A stretch of DNA of 64,000 nucleotides from Cristatella mucedo (GCA_009760855.2 WPIO01000044.1:2553393-2617392), one strand, 5' to 3'. Counted from the first letter of the stretch, positions 10,520 to 21,699 are shown. Translations and numbers: made by a program. Notes: a model not told the origin generated them from the letters alone.

Positions 10520-11600
10520 TTGTTTCAGGCCATGTAGTTTAGAGCCATATCTTAAGATTAAGTAAGTGTTAACCTTAAAATCATTCGACGTTGGTATCCT
10601 ATAGGTAAAGCAGTTATAAGGCCAAGATGTGACCATTAATAAACAATAGAACACCAGCATTTTGTGACTAGTTAAAGTTCAACCGTTGTTGAATCCTCCG
10701 AAGAGAATATTTACCAGCTGGCCGTACGAGGATGCCGTAGACGCCGTGCCTGCTATGCTGTGGCCGAGTTCATCCAGGGTATGCGGTATTCATGTACACA
10801 TCTCGTATCGAACTTCCCTTTGATACAAATCACTTGCGATCCTAACGTCTTAGGGAGGTTTTGGTTGACCAAAGGGGGGAGCGTGGTGGTCAAAGCCCAT
10901 ATCTCTCAGTATATTTCACCGTAGACGCTTCATGAAGCAGTGAAGGCCAGAGATCTGCATTCGACGTGACACGGTGCTTCATCTTGTCGAACAAGCAGTA
11001 CATTCTTTCTTCGGCTTTTAGTTGGTCATGAGAAGCCGAGATAAACCGTTATATTCACAGTTGAATCGCAAAATATTTTGGCCTACTGTTCAAGTTGTGT
11101 GTGAGACCTTCAAATGTTTCTTGGCCCACCTGAATAAATATCGTGTCATCAGTTCTGTTATAATCACTTGGATAAGTAAGATTAAAAAATGTTGATACTG
11201 TTTCAACTACTTGAGCTAATTATATGATTTCTATCTCTTCAGAACGTGGTTTTATTTTCATAGCATTAAAAATCCGAACACCAGCAATGCTAACTAGCTC
11301 AACTAAATTTTTGTGTGAGGTGCCAAATATGCCCCATTGGCCGCCTCCTACCTTGTATGCTAGCTGCAGGACGACACAAGCTAGGTGGTTCCTCAGATCC
11401 TTGTGGTAGGACCAATCTAGCCAATCGAGGAGCCAGGAATTTCATCATTCAGGGGCAAGACTAGCACAATTTGTATGTGCGGAGGAAGAGTCACAAAAGT
11501 TTCAGGTAGACTGGGCCGGACCCTTACTTAATGAAAAAATATAGCGTAAAATCGCAGTGTTTATTCGGCATGTAGGTAGTCGGCGACTGCTCATTGGAGT
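10520..11600. other. No gene recognised
   Basis: Mixed-composition sequence with short frames only and no motif I can name. Confidence 0.4.
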
Positions 11601-11605
11601 GGAGG

Positions 11606-12124
11606 TACCTGATTTTTACGAGTGTAAGTCGCACGCCAGTAGCACCTTAGTCCCAAGTCGCACCCTAAATTTATGGACAAAAGTTTTTAAAAGTGTATTA
11701 CAAAATATTATTGCTGAAAATATTTTGTATTAATTTAAGTTTGCTTTAACCATCACAGTTAGCAAGAAACTCGTCATCAGTATCACTGCTAACATCTTCA
11801 TAGCCGTGATGGCACACTAGGTAAGGCGGTTGCTTTCACGACCTCGGTCCCGAGGTCGTGGGTTTGATTCCTGCGGTGGGCGATTCTTTATCCCCACTGC
11901 AAGCGGTGGTGATAGCCATAAAGGCTCTTCTGTCGCTACACAAAAAGAGGCTGTTTAATCAGCTAGGATTTATTTAATTCATAGTTCTCTGCAACGTTTT
12001 TTAAAGTCTGAACCGTCCCTTTCACTGTATGCAGTGACTGACACTGACTTGCAGTGCTTAAGTCGCAGTTAATTTATTCAAAAAATGGAAATAAGTGCGA
12101 CTTATACTCGTAAAATTACGGTAG
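11606..12124. mobile_element. Non-autonomous DNA transposon with TTTTACGAGT-ATAAGTCGCAC arms
   Basis: The left arm TACCTGATTTTTACGAGTGT and AAGTCGCAC is mirrored at the right end (complement TACCGTAATTTTACGAGTAT, AAGTCGCAC), about 24 of 28 bases matching. The arm type (TACGGTA...TATAAGTCGCAC) recalls a widespread animal family of small DNA transposons I remember from fish and cnidarians. A SINE-A copy is inserted in the middle. No transposase remains, apart from a possible acidic C-terminal end on the minus strand near 11760-11800. Confidence 0.6.
11802..11977 (+). mobile_element. SINE-A copy nested in DNA transposon
   Basis: This is almost the same as the copy at 10339, including GAGGTCGTGGGTTTGATTCC, GCGGTGGGCGATTCTTTATC and the GAGGCTGTTTAATCAGCTAG end. 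Transposon arms lie on both sides, so the SINE is younger. Confidence 0.85.
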
Positions 12125-12169
12125 TCATTATTTTATTGATGGCGATGGTCACAGGGCATGGGAATATGG

Positions 12170-13470
12170 GACGGCCCACTTCACTTCCCCGTTGTAGGTC
12201 GAAGGGGACATTCCCCCCTTCCGACGTTTCCCCTGAGATTTCCTCCTATGTTGATGAATGTATAACTAAGAATGCAGATATATATATATATATATATCGC
12301 AAATTTATTTTAATAGAGCACGAACTTCATTTGATCATATATATATATATATATATATACAGGATCAAATGAAGTTCATGCTCTATTAAAATAAAATCAA
12401 CTCAGTATAATTGACGTTTTGTTTTTTCCTTATGACATATGCACTGGTTGGCCTTGCATTACATGGTCCATTTGAGTTGTCTAATAACAAAAGCTGACTA
12501 TAATGTAGAACTATGTTATATACTATATACTATAATAATATAATAATGATAATGCACTTGATAAAGCATCCTCAGAGAACTTAATCTCTCTCTGGACGCT
12601 TTACATTTGCTGCAAAGGGAAATGCAATTGAATGGTGAGTAATATCATGCTTGATAAACGAACAAAATTAATAACATGGTTAGGGGTGACATGCACAGGG
12701 TCAGCATGCAAATGTGGTTAGTGGCAGCATGCACAGTGTCAGCACGCATAAGCACATCAAGGACGAATCACAGGGACCCACTAAATGCTGTCCTAAATAA
12801 GTGTGTTTTTAAATTCTTTTTAAAAGTGGTCAGGTCAGGGAGGGAGGGAGTTCCAGGCTTTGGGAGCATACGAACTAAATGCACGGTCTCCAAAGGATTT
12901 AAGGTTTGTACGAGGTATTTGTAGACTGTTTAATTCCGAAAAGCGGGTGGTACGATGCTTGGCCTGATGGGGTAGTATATCTGACAGATATGCTGGAGCC
13001 AAAGAATGAAGTGACCTAAAAGTGAGCGACAAAACCTTGAAGTCAATCCGTTGCTTGGCTGGTAGCCAGTGCAGGTCGGCGAGAAGTGGAGTACTGTGGC
13101 AACTGCGACGCTCACGACAGACAAGCCTAGCTGTGGAGTTTTGCACCAGCTGCAATCGCGTGATCGAAAATGCTGGTTGGGCCAGTAAGCAGTGAGTTGC
13201 AGAAGTCGAGACGGGATGTCACGACTGCATGTACCAACTTAGATGTGGTATCCTTATCTGAACAAGCCCGAATTTTAGCAATGTTATGAAGATGATATAA
13301 TATTCTTACAAGATGTGCAAACAAGACAGTTTATGTCATGGCATTTTTATACGGGAGGGGAGGAAATGCCCTTTCCCATGGAGGGAAATGTCGGGGGGGG
13401 GGGAATTTCCCGTGAGGAATGGCCTTCCATCGAAAGGGAAATGCCCCTCACCCCTGATTCCACCACTAAA
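12170..13470. mobile_element. Second foldback-type element, split by a LINE-1
   Basis: 12170-12420 is the reverse complement of the right end of the element at 421-1240 (shared GTATAACTAAGAATGCAGAT and GAAATGTCC-like words). 13305-13460 matches its left end (AAACAAGACAGTTTATGTCA, TGGCAT, GGAAATG words). Near 12300-12400 an extra inverted pair around an (AT)n core repeats TTCATTTGATC on both arms. A LINE-1 occupies 12535-13287. Confidence 0.5.
12535..13287 (-). mobile_element. LINE-1, 5'-truncated, minus strand
   Basis: From an ATAATAAT tail and complement hairpin (CACTTGATAAAGC...) through the C-terminal domain with LHWLPAKQRIDFKVLSLTF, SFGDRAFSSYAPKAWNSLPP and upstream RLDFCNSLLTGPTS. A deletion of about 20 bp after WNSLPP removes the TCVRTSPDLTTF end. 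Confidence 0.85.
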
Positions 13471-13497
13471 TTTTAGCAGTTCAATATGGCAGGAATA

Positions 13498-14273
13498 CAG
13501 TCAGCCTCCGACCTATGAAATAGACTGGGACCGAAAAACCTGTCGCAAGCCAAATTTTCGTAAGTCGAGAATGGTATTTAATACGTTCTATGATACATTA
13601 TGATGAAGACGCAGAGGTAGACCAATTTAATGTTTTTACAAATGCATATAAAGAAACAAATAAATAAATAAGATTATATTAAGATACCATATTGTGGAGT
13701 ATTGTGGGCATACTGATGCTGCTATTTGTAGTACTGAACATTGGGTGGATGAGGATGAGTTGGACGATCTTGCTGGAGGATTGTCGACTCCCTATTCCTC
13801 TAAATTCTTGTGACTGGTAGAGGACTGGGGTGATTAAGCTGCCTTGCTAGTGGATGTCTGAGGTTCACTCAATTCTATTTTGATGAAATAAGGATCAGCC
13901 TTGACTGTTTTATTTCTTTTCTCTTCTTGGAAGATCTCACGATAATAGGCAAAATAATTATTAGCTTGATTTTCATCTTTAAGATGTCGTTCTAAGTTGC
14001 AGTAATTTTTTCTAGCATCTGCATTCCACGGGCGATAAAATAATATGCCTCAGCCGTTTCTTTTATGTTAAACTTCCGTGAGACCACCTCAGTGCCACTG
14101 TGCACAGCTTGCAGACAACGTTTCCTCCCTACTGTTTGAGGCGTTGTTGAATCTACTGACCTCGTGAGGATTTTGTAAATTTTCTTGGATACAATTTGAT
14201 TTTTTTATGATTGTGGCCGAGTTCGTATCTCAAAATTTTCGTTCGTCGAACCGTTGTTAGTCGGGGCTGACTG
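13498..14273 (-). mobile_element. pogo/Tigger-type DNA transposon, internally deleted
   Basis: Terminal inverted repeats CAGTCAGCCTCCGACCTATG and (complement of the right end) CAGTCAGCCCCGACTAACAA are flanked by TA on both sides (13496-13497, 14274-14275), the target duplication typical of Tc1/mariner-pogo. On the minus strand a transposase C-terminal remnant reads EVVSRKFNIKETAEAYYFIA and then RGMQMLEK, as in Tigger transposases. A second member of the same family is at 40563-41703. Confidence 0.82.
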
Positions 14274-14275
14274 TA

Positions 14276-14654
14276 GAAGTAACTAAAGCAAGCGAGGTGG
14301 TTAAAGTCATTAGGGCTTTCGGCCGCAATATAAATGAGGCTATTGAAGCGACCAATAATCTATTATATAGAGTTCGTGTTAGCTACAATATTGCAAAGCA
14401 TGTGGGTGGTAAAGTTCATCACGCCACAGTGAAAACTGCCGTCGGGTATGGTACGTTGCACGTACAGATACATCGTTTTATCTCAACCCCACAAGGTCTC
14501 GCAGTGCTAGTGACATAAAATTGATACCGATGTTCCCTAAGATTTTAAAAGGCTCATCTAGTATATTGCTCGATACAACTCGAGGTGGCCCCCTTTTCCA
14601 GGCTACATCCTAAGGGGTCAGCGGAAGCGTCCTATCCAGTACTGAAAGACCGCT
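14276..14654. other. Unassigned; 73-codon open frame
   Basis: A plus-strand frame at 14297-14518 encodes an acidic/basic mixed protein starting MVKVIRAFGRNINEAIEATN. I do not recognise it, and it could be a fragment of a longer gene or element. Confidence 0.25.
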
Positions 14655-14900
14655 GACATAATGTAACGTATCTCAATCTGTAACTCCAAAGCCATACAAA
14701 CTATGCTGGTTCAACGCAGGAGAGTTTGTATAGCATACTCACAGCCTAAGCGGCTTTCGGTACGCATTCGGTAGCCAACAGACTTCATCTCATGCAATAA
14801 AGAGAAATAAGAAAGCATAGCTGATTCAGGAAAGCAGTTGAGATAGTGAGTAGCGTGGACGTAGCAAGCAGTTTGGGACGGCTGGAAAGAATGTGCCACG

Positions 14901-15179
14901 TGTTGTGTGCGCCTTCGGCGTCTGCTGTAATTAGTGAAGCGGGTGACACTAATGCACATGCCTCACCTGTGGCCAATAGTTAAGCCATTGAAGCAGCGAT
15001 GCGTCGGGTCTCTAACGCAGGTTATATTTCGCATCATCTGCTGCGATTGCTCGAGCTCTCATATATGTGCCCATTGAGAGGAATAATGCAGTCTCGTTTA
15101 CTGCGCCGCACGTGTGCCCGCTGTGTCTCCCTGAGACTCCCGGTAGACCAGCCGCCGCTGGAGCCACCGTCACACAAAA
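14901..15179 (+). repeat. 5' long terminal repeat
   Basis: It shares long blocks with the 3' repeat (ACTAATGC/TACATGCCTC, AATAGTTAAGCCATT, GCAGGTTATATTTCG, GAGCTCTCATA, GTGCCCATTGAGAG). The end CACACAAAA has drifted from CACACAACA. Visible differences between the two copies mean the insertion is not recent. Confidence 0.75.
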
Positions 15180-15480
15180 CTGGCAGAAGAGAATGGTTTA
15201 CTCGAGCATAATAGAATACCAGACCTTCTACGGTCTAGATGGGACGCCTATACTGAGGTACGAAATGCTTAACGGCGGACCTGACTTTATGCCTTGGCTT
15301 CTAACACATGAGAAGGCCGTAGCAAGGCTAAAGATAGCGATGCCACTAAAACACGTTGTGCCAGTGTGTCAGGGCGACAACGAAATACACGGTCACGGTG
15401 ATCAGCCGGTCGACGTAAAGCAAGATCACCACAAGGTGCGAAATGAGTTAATTCTGATCTTCTCACGGTTGACAGATTAG
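15067..15480 (+). CDS. Unrecognised frame in LTR element, possibly gag-like
   Basis: A 137-codon frame starts inside the LTR and runs into the interior (KRMVYSSIIEYQTFYGLDGT, later EKAVARLKIAMPLKHVVPVC). Past one stop the same frame continues EAELEAESFWLDHEQLAGAE to about 15720. Position just after the LTR would suit gag, but there is no zinc knuckle and I do not recognise it. Confidence 0.3.
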   Translation: MPIERNNAVSFTAPHVCPLCLPETPGRPAAAGATVTQNWQKRMVYSSIIEYQTFYGLDGTPILRYEMLNGGPDFMPWLLTHEKAVARLKIAMPLKHVVPVCQGDNEIHGHGDQPVDVKQDHHKVRNELILIFSRLTD

Positions 15481-15839
15481 GAGGCCGAGCTTGAGGCCGA
15501 AAGCTTTTGGCTGGATCACGAGCAGCTCGCCGGTGCCGAGACAAAGCCCCGGCGACGAGCCAGCTTCATCGTCGGTCAATCCCACCGTCAACTGCCCGCA
15601 AGAGCAGCGCAACTCATTCAGCTGCCGCAGCTATCTGACTGCAATACCGAGGGAGGAAGCGGGACCGCTTCCGACATAGTAGCCACAACAGCCGAAGAGC
15701 GCCAGAACAACGTAAGTGCATAGCGGCAGCAGCCAGAGACAAAGAAGGTGCAGCATGTGACGGCTTCAAGCGGCGAGGCGGTAGTGGTCTGCGGCGAGGC
15801 GATAGTTACCTGGGGAAAGGCGAAGACGGCCCAAGCGAG

Positions 15840-16310
15840 AGAGACGTCTCGGCGGCAAAGCGCAGCAGCGAGAGCGTAGCGACGGAGAGCATCTTGGCGG
15901 TAAAGAGTGCCCGAGAGAGCAGCGTCTCGGCCGCAGAGATCATAGGCGAGAGCCTCTTGGTGGTGGAGAGCACCTGCAAAAGCGTCTCGGCCCAGAGTAC
16001 AGAGGAGCACCGCGAGATTGCGGTCTAACGCTGCTGCTTCCGGAGACACAGTAACATACAAAAGAGTAGCACCGAGAGCGTCTCTGTGGTAAAGAGCACC
16101 CGCACGAGCGTTTCTGCGAAGAGCGCAGAAGAGCACCGCGAGATAGCAGTCAGCAGCAAGTCGATAGAAGCCTGCGACGAGGTGCAGGCTGTCCGCGAGC
16201 GAAGCAGCGAGACCTTCGTTTCGGCGAAGCACAGCAGTGTGAGCGTTTCGGTGGCGAAGAGCACCTGCAAGAGCGTCTCTGTGCTGAGTGCAGAGCAGCA
16301 CAACCGCGAA
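15840..16310 (+). repeat. Imperfect tandem repeat in LTR element interior
   Basis: GC-rich units with GCGTCTCGGC, GTAAAGAG(T/C)(G/A)CC and GAGCACCGCGAGAT recur every roughly 60-130 bp. In one plus frame they give Ser/Ala/Glu-rich repeats (SVSAKSAEEHREIAVSSKS), and long antisense frames arise from the bias. A decayed repeat domain or minisatellite are both possible. Confidence 0.5.
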
Positions 16311-16311
16311 A

Positions 16312-16353
16312 TAATAATAATAATGCACTTGACAAAGCGCCCTCAGAGAACTT
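16312..16353 (-). mobile_element. LINE-1 3' tail only, nested in LTR element
   Basis: An (AAT)n run then GCACTTGACAAAGCGCCCTC and AGAGAACTT: the complement of the LINE-1 3' hairpin, cut after about 30 bp. It is an extremely 5'-truncated insertion. Confidence 0.75.
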
Positions 16354-16791
16354 GGTGGATTGGAACTCCGAGAACGGTGAGGCCATCATGAGCCAGTGGT
16401 TTTCCAAGTGCGGAATCGGCCGTCGACGAGCACATGCGACCGGCCATCAGGGCTCGCACGGAGGTGACCTACGGGAACCGCCAGACAGCTGGAGCGGTGC
16501 CCCACCTTTGCCTAAAGGTGGGCAGCATCTACGACCGGCTGCTCGCAAGGGGCAGAGCTAATGTGCGCCTCCTACGAGTGGCTGTCACGTAGCCAGCACC
16601 CATCCAAGCCGGTCGGAACTCGTTAACGTAAAATTAATACCCAGACAGAGCCCGAACGACAAACCAGAAACAAGGCACCGCCTGAGCAGGCAGAAGGGGA
16701 GAACGCAGGAGCCAATGGCTACAACGACGTTCGAGTCGTGAGGGCCGCCCCTCCCCAGCGAGGCTGGTGGACTATGAAATATATTTGCTAT

Positions 16792-17077
16792 GGGGGAAGG
16801 GATGTGTTGTGCGTCTGCAGCTTCTGCTGTAATTAGCTAAGCGCCTGACACTAATGTACATGCCTCAGCTGTGGACAATAGTTAAGCCATTAAAGCAGCG
16901 TAGCGTCGGAACACTAATGCAGGTTATATTTCGTGTCATCTGTGGCAATTGATCGAGCTCTCATACGTGTGCCCATTGAGAGAAATAAAGCAGTCTCGTT
17001 TAAGGCGCATGAGCGCCGCTGTGTCTCCGTGAGACTCCCACTAGAGCAGCCGCCGCCGGAGCCACTGTCACACAACA
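16792..17077 (+). repeat. 3' long terminal repeat with polypurine tract
   Basis: The purine tract is at about 16793-16802 and the repeat at 16805-17077, ending CACACAACA where the LINE-2 sequence (CATAGTCGGCAG) resumes. Confidence 0.75.
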
Positions 17078-17358
17078 CATAGTCGGCAGCAGGAGAGTAG
17101 TTGTGGTTTCGTAAGAATCGTGCAGGCGAGTTTCACAGTCTAGGATCTGCAGAGCTAAAGCTTCTGTCGCCAATGGTCTTTTAAGCAGAGGAATAGAACA
17201 GCAAATTTACTGTCCATTTAGGACAGACCTGAGGGCACGATGAGGCTGAAAATAGTAGAGCAGTTCTGCCAGGTATCGAGAAGCCAAGCAATGGCAGGCC
17301 TTGTAGGTCAGCGTAAGAACTTTGCTCTGTATTCGTTGATCAACCGGCAGCCATCCTA

Positions 17359-17774
17359 TAATAATAATAATAATATTGCACTTGATAAAGCGCCCTCAGA
17401 GAACTTAATCTCTTTCTAGGCGCTTTACATTTGCTGCAAAGTGATACGCAATAGAATAGTAAGTAAAATCATGCTTGAAAAACAAACAAAATGAATAACA
17501 TGGTTAGGGGTTACATGCACTGGGTCAGCATGCAAATGTGGTTAGTGGCAGCATGAACAGTGTCAGCACGCATAAGCACATCGAGGACGAATCACAAGGA
17601 CCCACTAAATGCTGTCCTAAATAGGTATGTTTTTAAGTTTCTTTTAAATGTGGTCAGGTCAGGGGATGTTCTGATGCAGGTCGGGAGGGAGTTCCAGGCT
17701 GTGGGAGCATACGAGCTAAATGCACGGTCTCCAAAGGATTTAAGGTTTGTACGAGGTATAGGTTTGTACGAGGT
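17359..17774 (-). mobile_element. LINE-1 nested in LINE-2, with target duplication
   Basis: An (ATA)n tail, hairpin and C-terminal coding end (complement of WNSLPT/NARSPKDL region). ATCCTA flanks it at 17353-17358 and 17775-17780, a six-base target duplication. Nearly 400 bp are identical by eye to 35184-35570. Confidence 0.88.
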
Positions 17775-19127
17775 ATCCTAGCTCATTTACCAAAGGAGAC
17801 ACATCTTCAAACCTCTGGAATTTACAAAATAGCCTTGCAGGCATATTCATTGCCAGCTGCAGTGGACTTGTGGCTTTTTTGGTAGCTCGGCAGAATGGAA
17901 ATTACAAAATCTAGCCGACACAGAACTAAGGAGCTAGTTCAGTCTTTTGCAAGCCACAGCTGAAGACAGTTCCTAATCTTAGATAAGGATCGGACGTGAT
18001 GGGTAGCTGTGGAAGCAGTCTTTTACCGAAGCTTTCAAAATGTAGGAGCTTTTGAAGACGACACCTAAATTCCGAGCAGATTGTGATGGTCATACAACAG
18101 CATCATCTATAAGGAGAACAAATCCTTCTGTTCGAGCCAAACGCTTAGGGCGGCAGTTCAATTTTATCGTCGTTTAGTTTAAGGAAATTTACGAAAAGAT
18201 CGAATGTTGGCAAGACAAGCGTTCAGTTTAGAAGTTGCTGCAACAGATTCTGACGGGTTTAAATGACAAGTGCAGCTGTGTATAGTCAGTGTGTATCGTA
18301 TCGTTAGTGCGTATCGTCATAAAAGTGATATCCGATTCCATGGGCCTTAATCACTTTTCCCAAAGGTTGAGTATAAATAGAGAACAGTAAAAAAAAAATG
18401 AGTACGGACCCTTGAAGGACTGCGCGTGTCTGGTGGATGAGACCTGACCTCACACGACACGGATTGAACACGATCAAACAAGTAAGATTTAAACCACGCC
18501 AGTGCCTCGTCTACCAGACCGATCATGGTTCTCAATCGTTCAAGTACGACATTGTGATATATGGTGTCGAAGGCAGCTGATAGATCTAGCAGAGCTAGGA
18601 CAGTGACATTCCAGTCATCGTTGCTGCATATAATGTCATTGGTTACACGGAGGAGAGCAGTATTAGTAGAGATCGGCAGCTTGAACCCCGATTGAAATTT
18701 TTATGACATTTCATTTTTTTAATGTTTGCTACCAGAAGCTTTGCGACAATTTTTTAAGAATCTTTGACAACAGGGAAGAAAGAAAACCAGGTGATAGTTT
18801 GCAAAAACCTCTTTATCTACTTCAGGGTTTATAAGTATCGGTTTACCGATTGCCTATTTGAAGGACTTGGGTACAACCCCGTTATCCAAAGAAGCATTAA
18901 AAGTCTTGGCTATGGCTGGTATAATTTGGTCTGCCAGTGAAGACTACAAAGATATAAGGCCTTCAGGAGACGAGCTATTTTAACTAGACCATATTAAGGT
19001 AGCCACATCGCAAGCCAAAACCTCCGGAAAATTGTTTAAAAAAGGTCACAGGCTGCGATTCAGCAATTGCTTTAGTCAGAGGGCGATTTAAGGGGGCACT
19101 AATATATGTATAATTTAAAAATATAAT

Positions 19128-19262
19128 TCATTTATATAGCGCCCCAAGAGGACTTAGTCTCTATTCAGGCGCTTCACGTATGCCTCGGGGATCGAGCCCA
19201 CGATCTCAGCCAGACCTTGGTCGGGGCGAATATTTTAACCGCTGGACCAAACCAACTCGGCA
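19128..19262 (-). mobile_element. SINE-B nested in LINE-2
   Basis: The complement of the SINE-B order: tail ATATAGCGCCCCAAGAGGAC, CTATTCAGGCGCTTCAC, B box GGGATCGAGCCCACG, head GACCAAACCAACTCGGCAA. LINE-2 coding remnants continue on both sides. Confidence 0.82.
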
Positions 19263-19639
19263 AGTGCACGACTTGTTCACTAAAGAAGGCTGACAGATTT
19301 TCGGCCCAGACGTTAAAATCTGGGGAATGAGACCTTTCAGCTTTGGCCAGCCAATGGTAAACCATCTTAAAAATTTGTTTTGGGTCTGACTGGCAGGACT
19401 TAGGTTTTCGAGTGAAAAAAAGAACCCCTGGATTTTTTAAGCTTCCGGATATAAGCTTAAACGACGTCATTGAAATTGACATGTCTTCATCAGACCCATA
19501 CTTCTTAAAACGGCGTTCAAACCTGCACTTAACACAGTGCATCTTTTAAAGTTTTTTTTTTAAATTGAAAGGAATCTGCACGACTGTGCACATGGACAGA
19601 ATATACCGAAGCATACTTGTGAAGAGCACTCCTAAGAGT

Positions 19640-21650
19640 CATGTTTATTGCCTTAACGTAATTATTGAATCGCAGATGCACAATCCAAAAATGCTGATGT
19701 CGACGATCAACCATCTCCTCAACCACTCTCAGATTAGCTCCTGGTAATCCTTGTGATGATCAAGCCGATCGCTTCTCTCGAATCTTTGTGCAGAAGATAG
19801 ACAAAATCAGGGAGTCCACCCCCCTACAATGCCTTCCCCAGATTCGTGGCTCCATCTCAATATCTAAATTTAAGCAGGTCACTAGTGATCTCGTCCTGAC
19901 GTTCGTATCTCAATCAAAGAAGACAACAACTCCTTTGGACCCTATTCCCACTGTCCTGCCCCTGCGTTGCATTGATCTGCTGCTGCCTTGCATAACTAAC
20001 ATCATTAATATGTCATTAGCCTCAGGTCATGTCCCAGCACCTTTCAAAAAAGCTGTAGTCAGGCCACTTCTCAAGAAAAGACACAGGACTAAGAGAACAT
20101 GAGCAACAAAGGCCCAGTCTCCCGTCTACCATTCCTATCAAAGACACTGGAACGGGTCGTGGCAGACCAGCTGAACTCATATATTGAAACTTCAAACTTT
20201 GCTAGTAAGTTCCAGTCTGGCTTTAGAGCTAATCCCTCCATAGAATCTGCATTGAGTAGCGTGTAAAACTATCTACTTAGGAATGCAGACATGGGTAGAG
20301 TATCTCTGCTTGTTTTGCTGATCTTTCGGCAGCTTCTGATACTATCGATCACACAGTTCTTCTAGAGCGCCTCTCATCTCGCCTGGGCATCACTGGCACT
20401 GCTCTGCAATGTTTCAGGTCCTATCTCAGTGAGAGACTCCAGAGTATTGACGTGAATGGACAAAGATCATCCGAGGTACCTCTGAAATATGGGGTACCTC
20501 AGGGCTCCGTGCTAGGTCTGGTTCTTTTTACGATTTATACTCTCTCTCTTGCTGATGTAATTTCCAAGTACAATCTAATCTTTCCCTTCTATGCGGATCA
20601 CACTCAGTTGTACCTTTGCTTTGATCCCTCCCAGCCTTCGAACACCTCGAATTCTCTCACCTATAGCCGCAAGTTTTCTTAAATTAAACGATAAAACTAA
20701 CTTGCTACTCATGGGCAAACCACGTGTGATTTAGAAATTGGAAAGGCTAACGCTCAAAGTCGGCTCTGCCAGCATATCTACTGTTAAATCTGCACGGAAT
20801 CTAGGTGTCATGTTCCAAAGTGACCTTTCATTAGACGACCACATCAGCTCCACAGTCAAATCTGCCTACTTTCAGCTACATAACGTTGCTAGAATTTGGG
20901 CTTGTTTAGACAATGATACCACATTTAAGTTTGTCCATACATTTGTGACATCCCGTCTTGACTTTTGTAACTTCTGTAATTGCTTACTGGCCTACCTGCA
21001 TGTTCGATCAGGCGATTTCAGCCGGTGCAAACTCTGCAGCTACGCTTGTCTGTCGTGAGCGTCACAGTTGCCACATCACACCAGTCCTCGCCGATCTGAA
21101 CTGGCTACCAGTCAAGCAATGCATCGAATTCAAGTTTTTGTCGCTCACGTTTAGGTCACTTCATTCTTAGGCTTCAGCCTACTTATCAGATCTACTCCCC
21201 ACCAGGCCAAGCATCGTATCGCCAACTTTTCGGAATCTAACAGTTTACCAATACCTCGTACAAACCTCAAATCCTTAGGAGACCGTGCATGTAGTTTGTA
21301 TGCTCCCAAAGCCCGGAAGTCACTCCCGACTTGCCTCAGAACATCCCCTGACTTGGCCACATTTAAAAAGAATAAAAAATGAACCTATTTAAGACAGCAT
21401 TTAGTGGATCCCCGTGATTCGTCGTTTGTGTGCTTATGGGTACTGACACTGTTGCATGCTGCCACTAACCACACTTACATGCTGACCCTGTGCAGGTCAC
21501 CCCTAGCCATGTTATTCATGTTGTTAATAATGCACGATACCGCTCACCATTCGATCGCGTTTCCTTTGCAGTAAATGTATAGTGCCTAGAAAAATGACGA
21601 GTTCTCTGAGGGCGCTTGATCAAATCTATTATTATTATTATCATTACTGC
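19640..21650 (+). mobile_element. LINE-1 family, long decayed copy, plus strand
   Basis: The order matches 1697-3770 in reverse: MHNPKMLMSTINHLLN, FVSQSKKTTTPLDPIPTVLP, AFKKAVVRPLLKK-type, KYGVPQGSVLGLVLFTIYTL, a catalytic box reading YADHTQLY in place of YADD, LGVMFQSDLSLDDHISSTVK, the C-terminal domain, the 3' UTR and hairpin, ending in (ATT)n near 21625-21650. Multiple frameshifts and stops; inactive. Confidence 0.88.
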
Positions 21651-21699
21651 AATAGTGAGGGTATCAAGGCTGTCGGTCGAGTCTGGGTGCAGATTAAGA

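Larger units (their letters stand above)
14901..17077 (+). mobile_element. Non-autonomous LTR retrotransposon
   Basis: Direct repeats of about 275 bp at 14901-15179 and 16805-17077 begin TGTTGTG and end CACAACA, a perfect terminal inverted repeat in the right copy. A purine tract GGGGGAAGGGAT lies immediately before the 3' repeat. TGGCAGAAGAGAATGG after the 5' repeat is a candidate primer site. The element interrupts a LINE-2 at a 4-bp site (CACG left, CATA right, compare CATA in intact LINE-2). The interior (about 1.6 kb, GC-rich) has a 137-codon frame but no RT, protease or integrase motif, so it must depend on others. Strand is inferred from the purine tract. Confidence 0.75.
14655..19640 (-). 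mobile_element. LINE-2 copy (minus) split by an LTR element, a LINE-1 and a SINE-B
   Basis: The LINE-2 3' end is at about 14655 (pentanucleotide remnant ATGTA, then AGAGTTTGTATAGC). Its pieces are 14655-14900, 17078-17358, 17775-19127 and 19263-19640. They run in order from the C-terminal domain, through the decayed RT, to the region before the RT (SDPKQIFKMVYHWL, SPDFNVWAENLSAFFSEQV). Subtracting insertions leaves about 2.2 kb. It meets a plus-strand LINE-1 head-to-head near 19640. All reading frames are broken. Confidence 0.82.

Noticed and set aside
15618-16328. 236-codon minus-strand frame, Leu/Ala-rich
   Set aside because: It lies antisense across the repeat block of the LTR element, where GC bias keeps several frames open; no motif.
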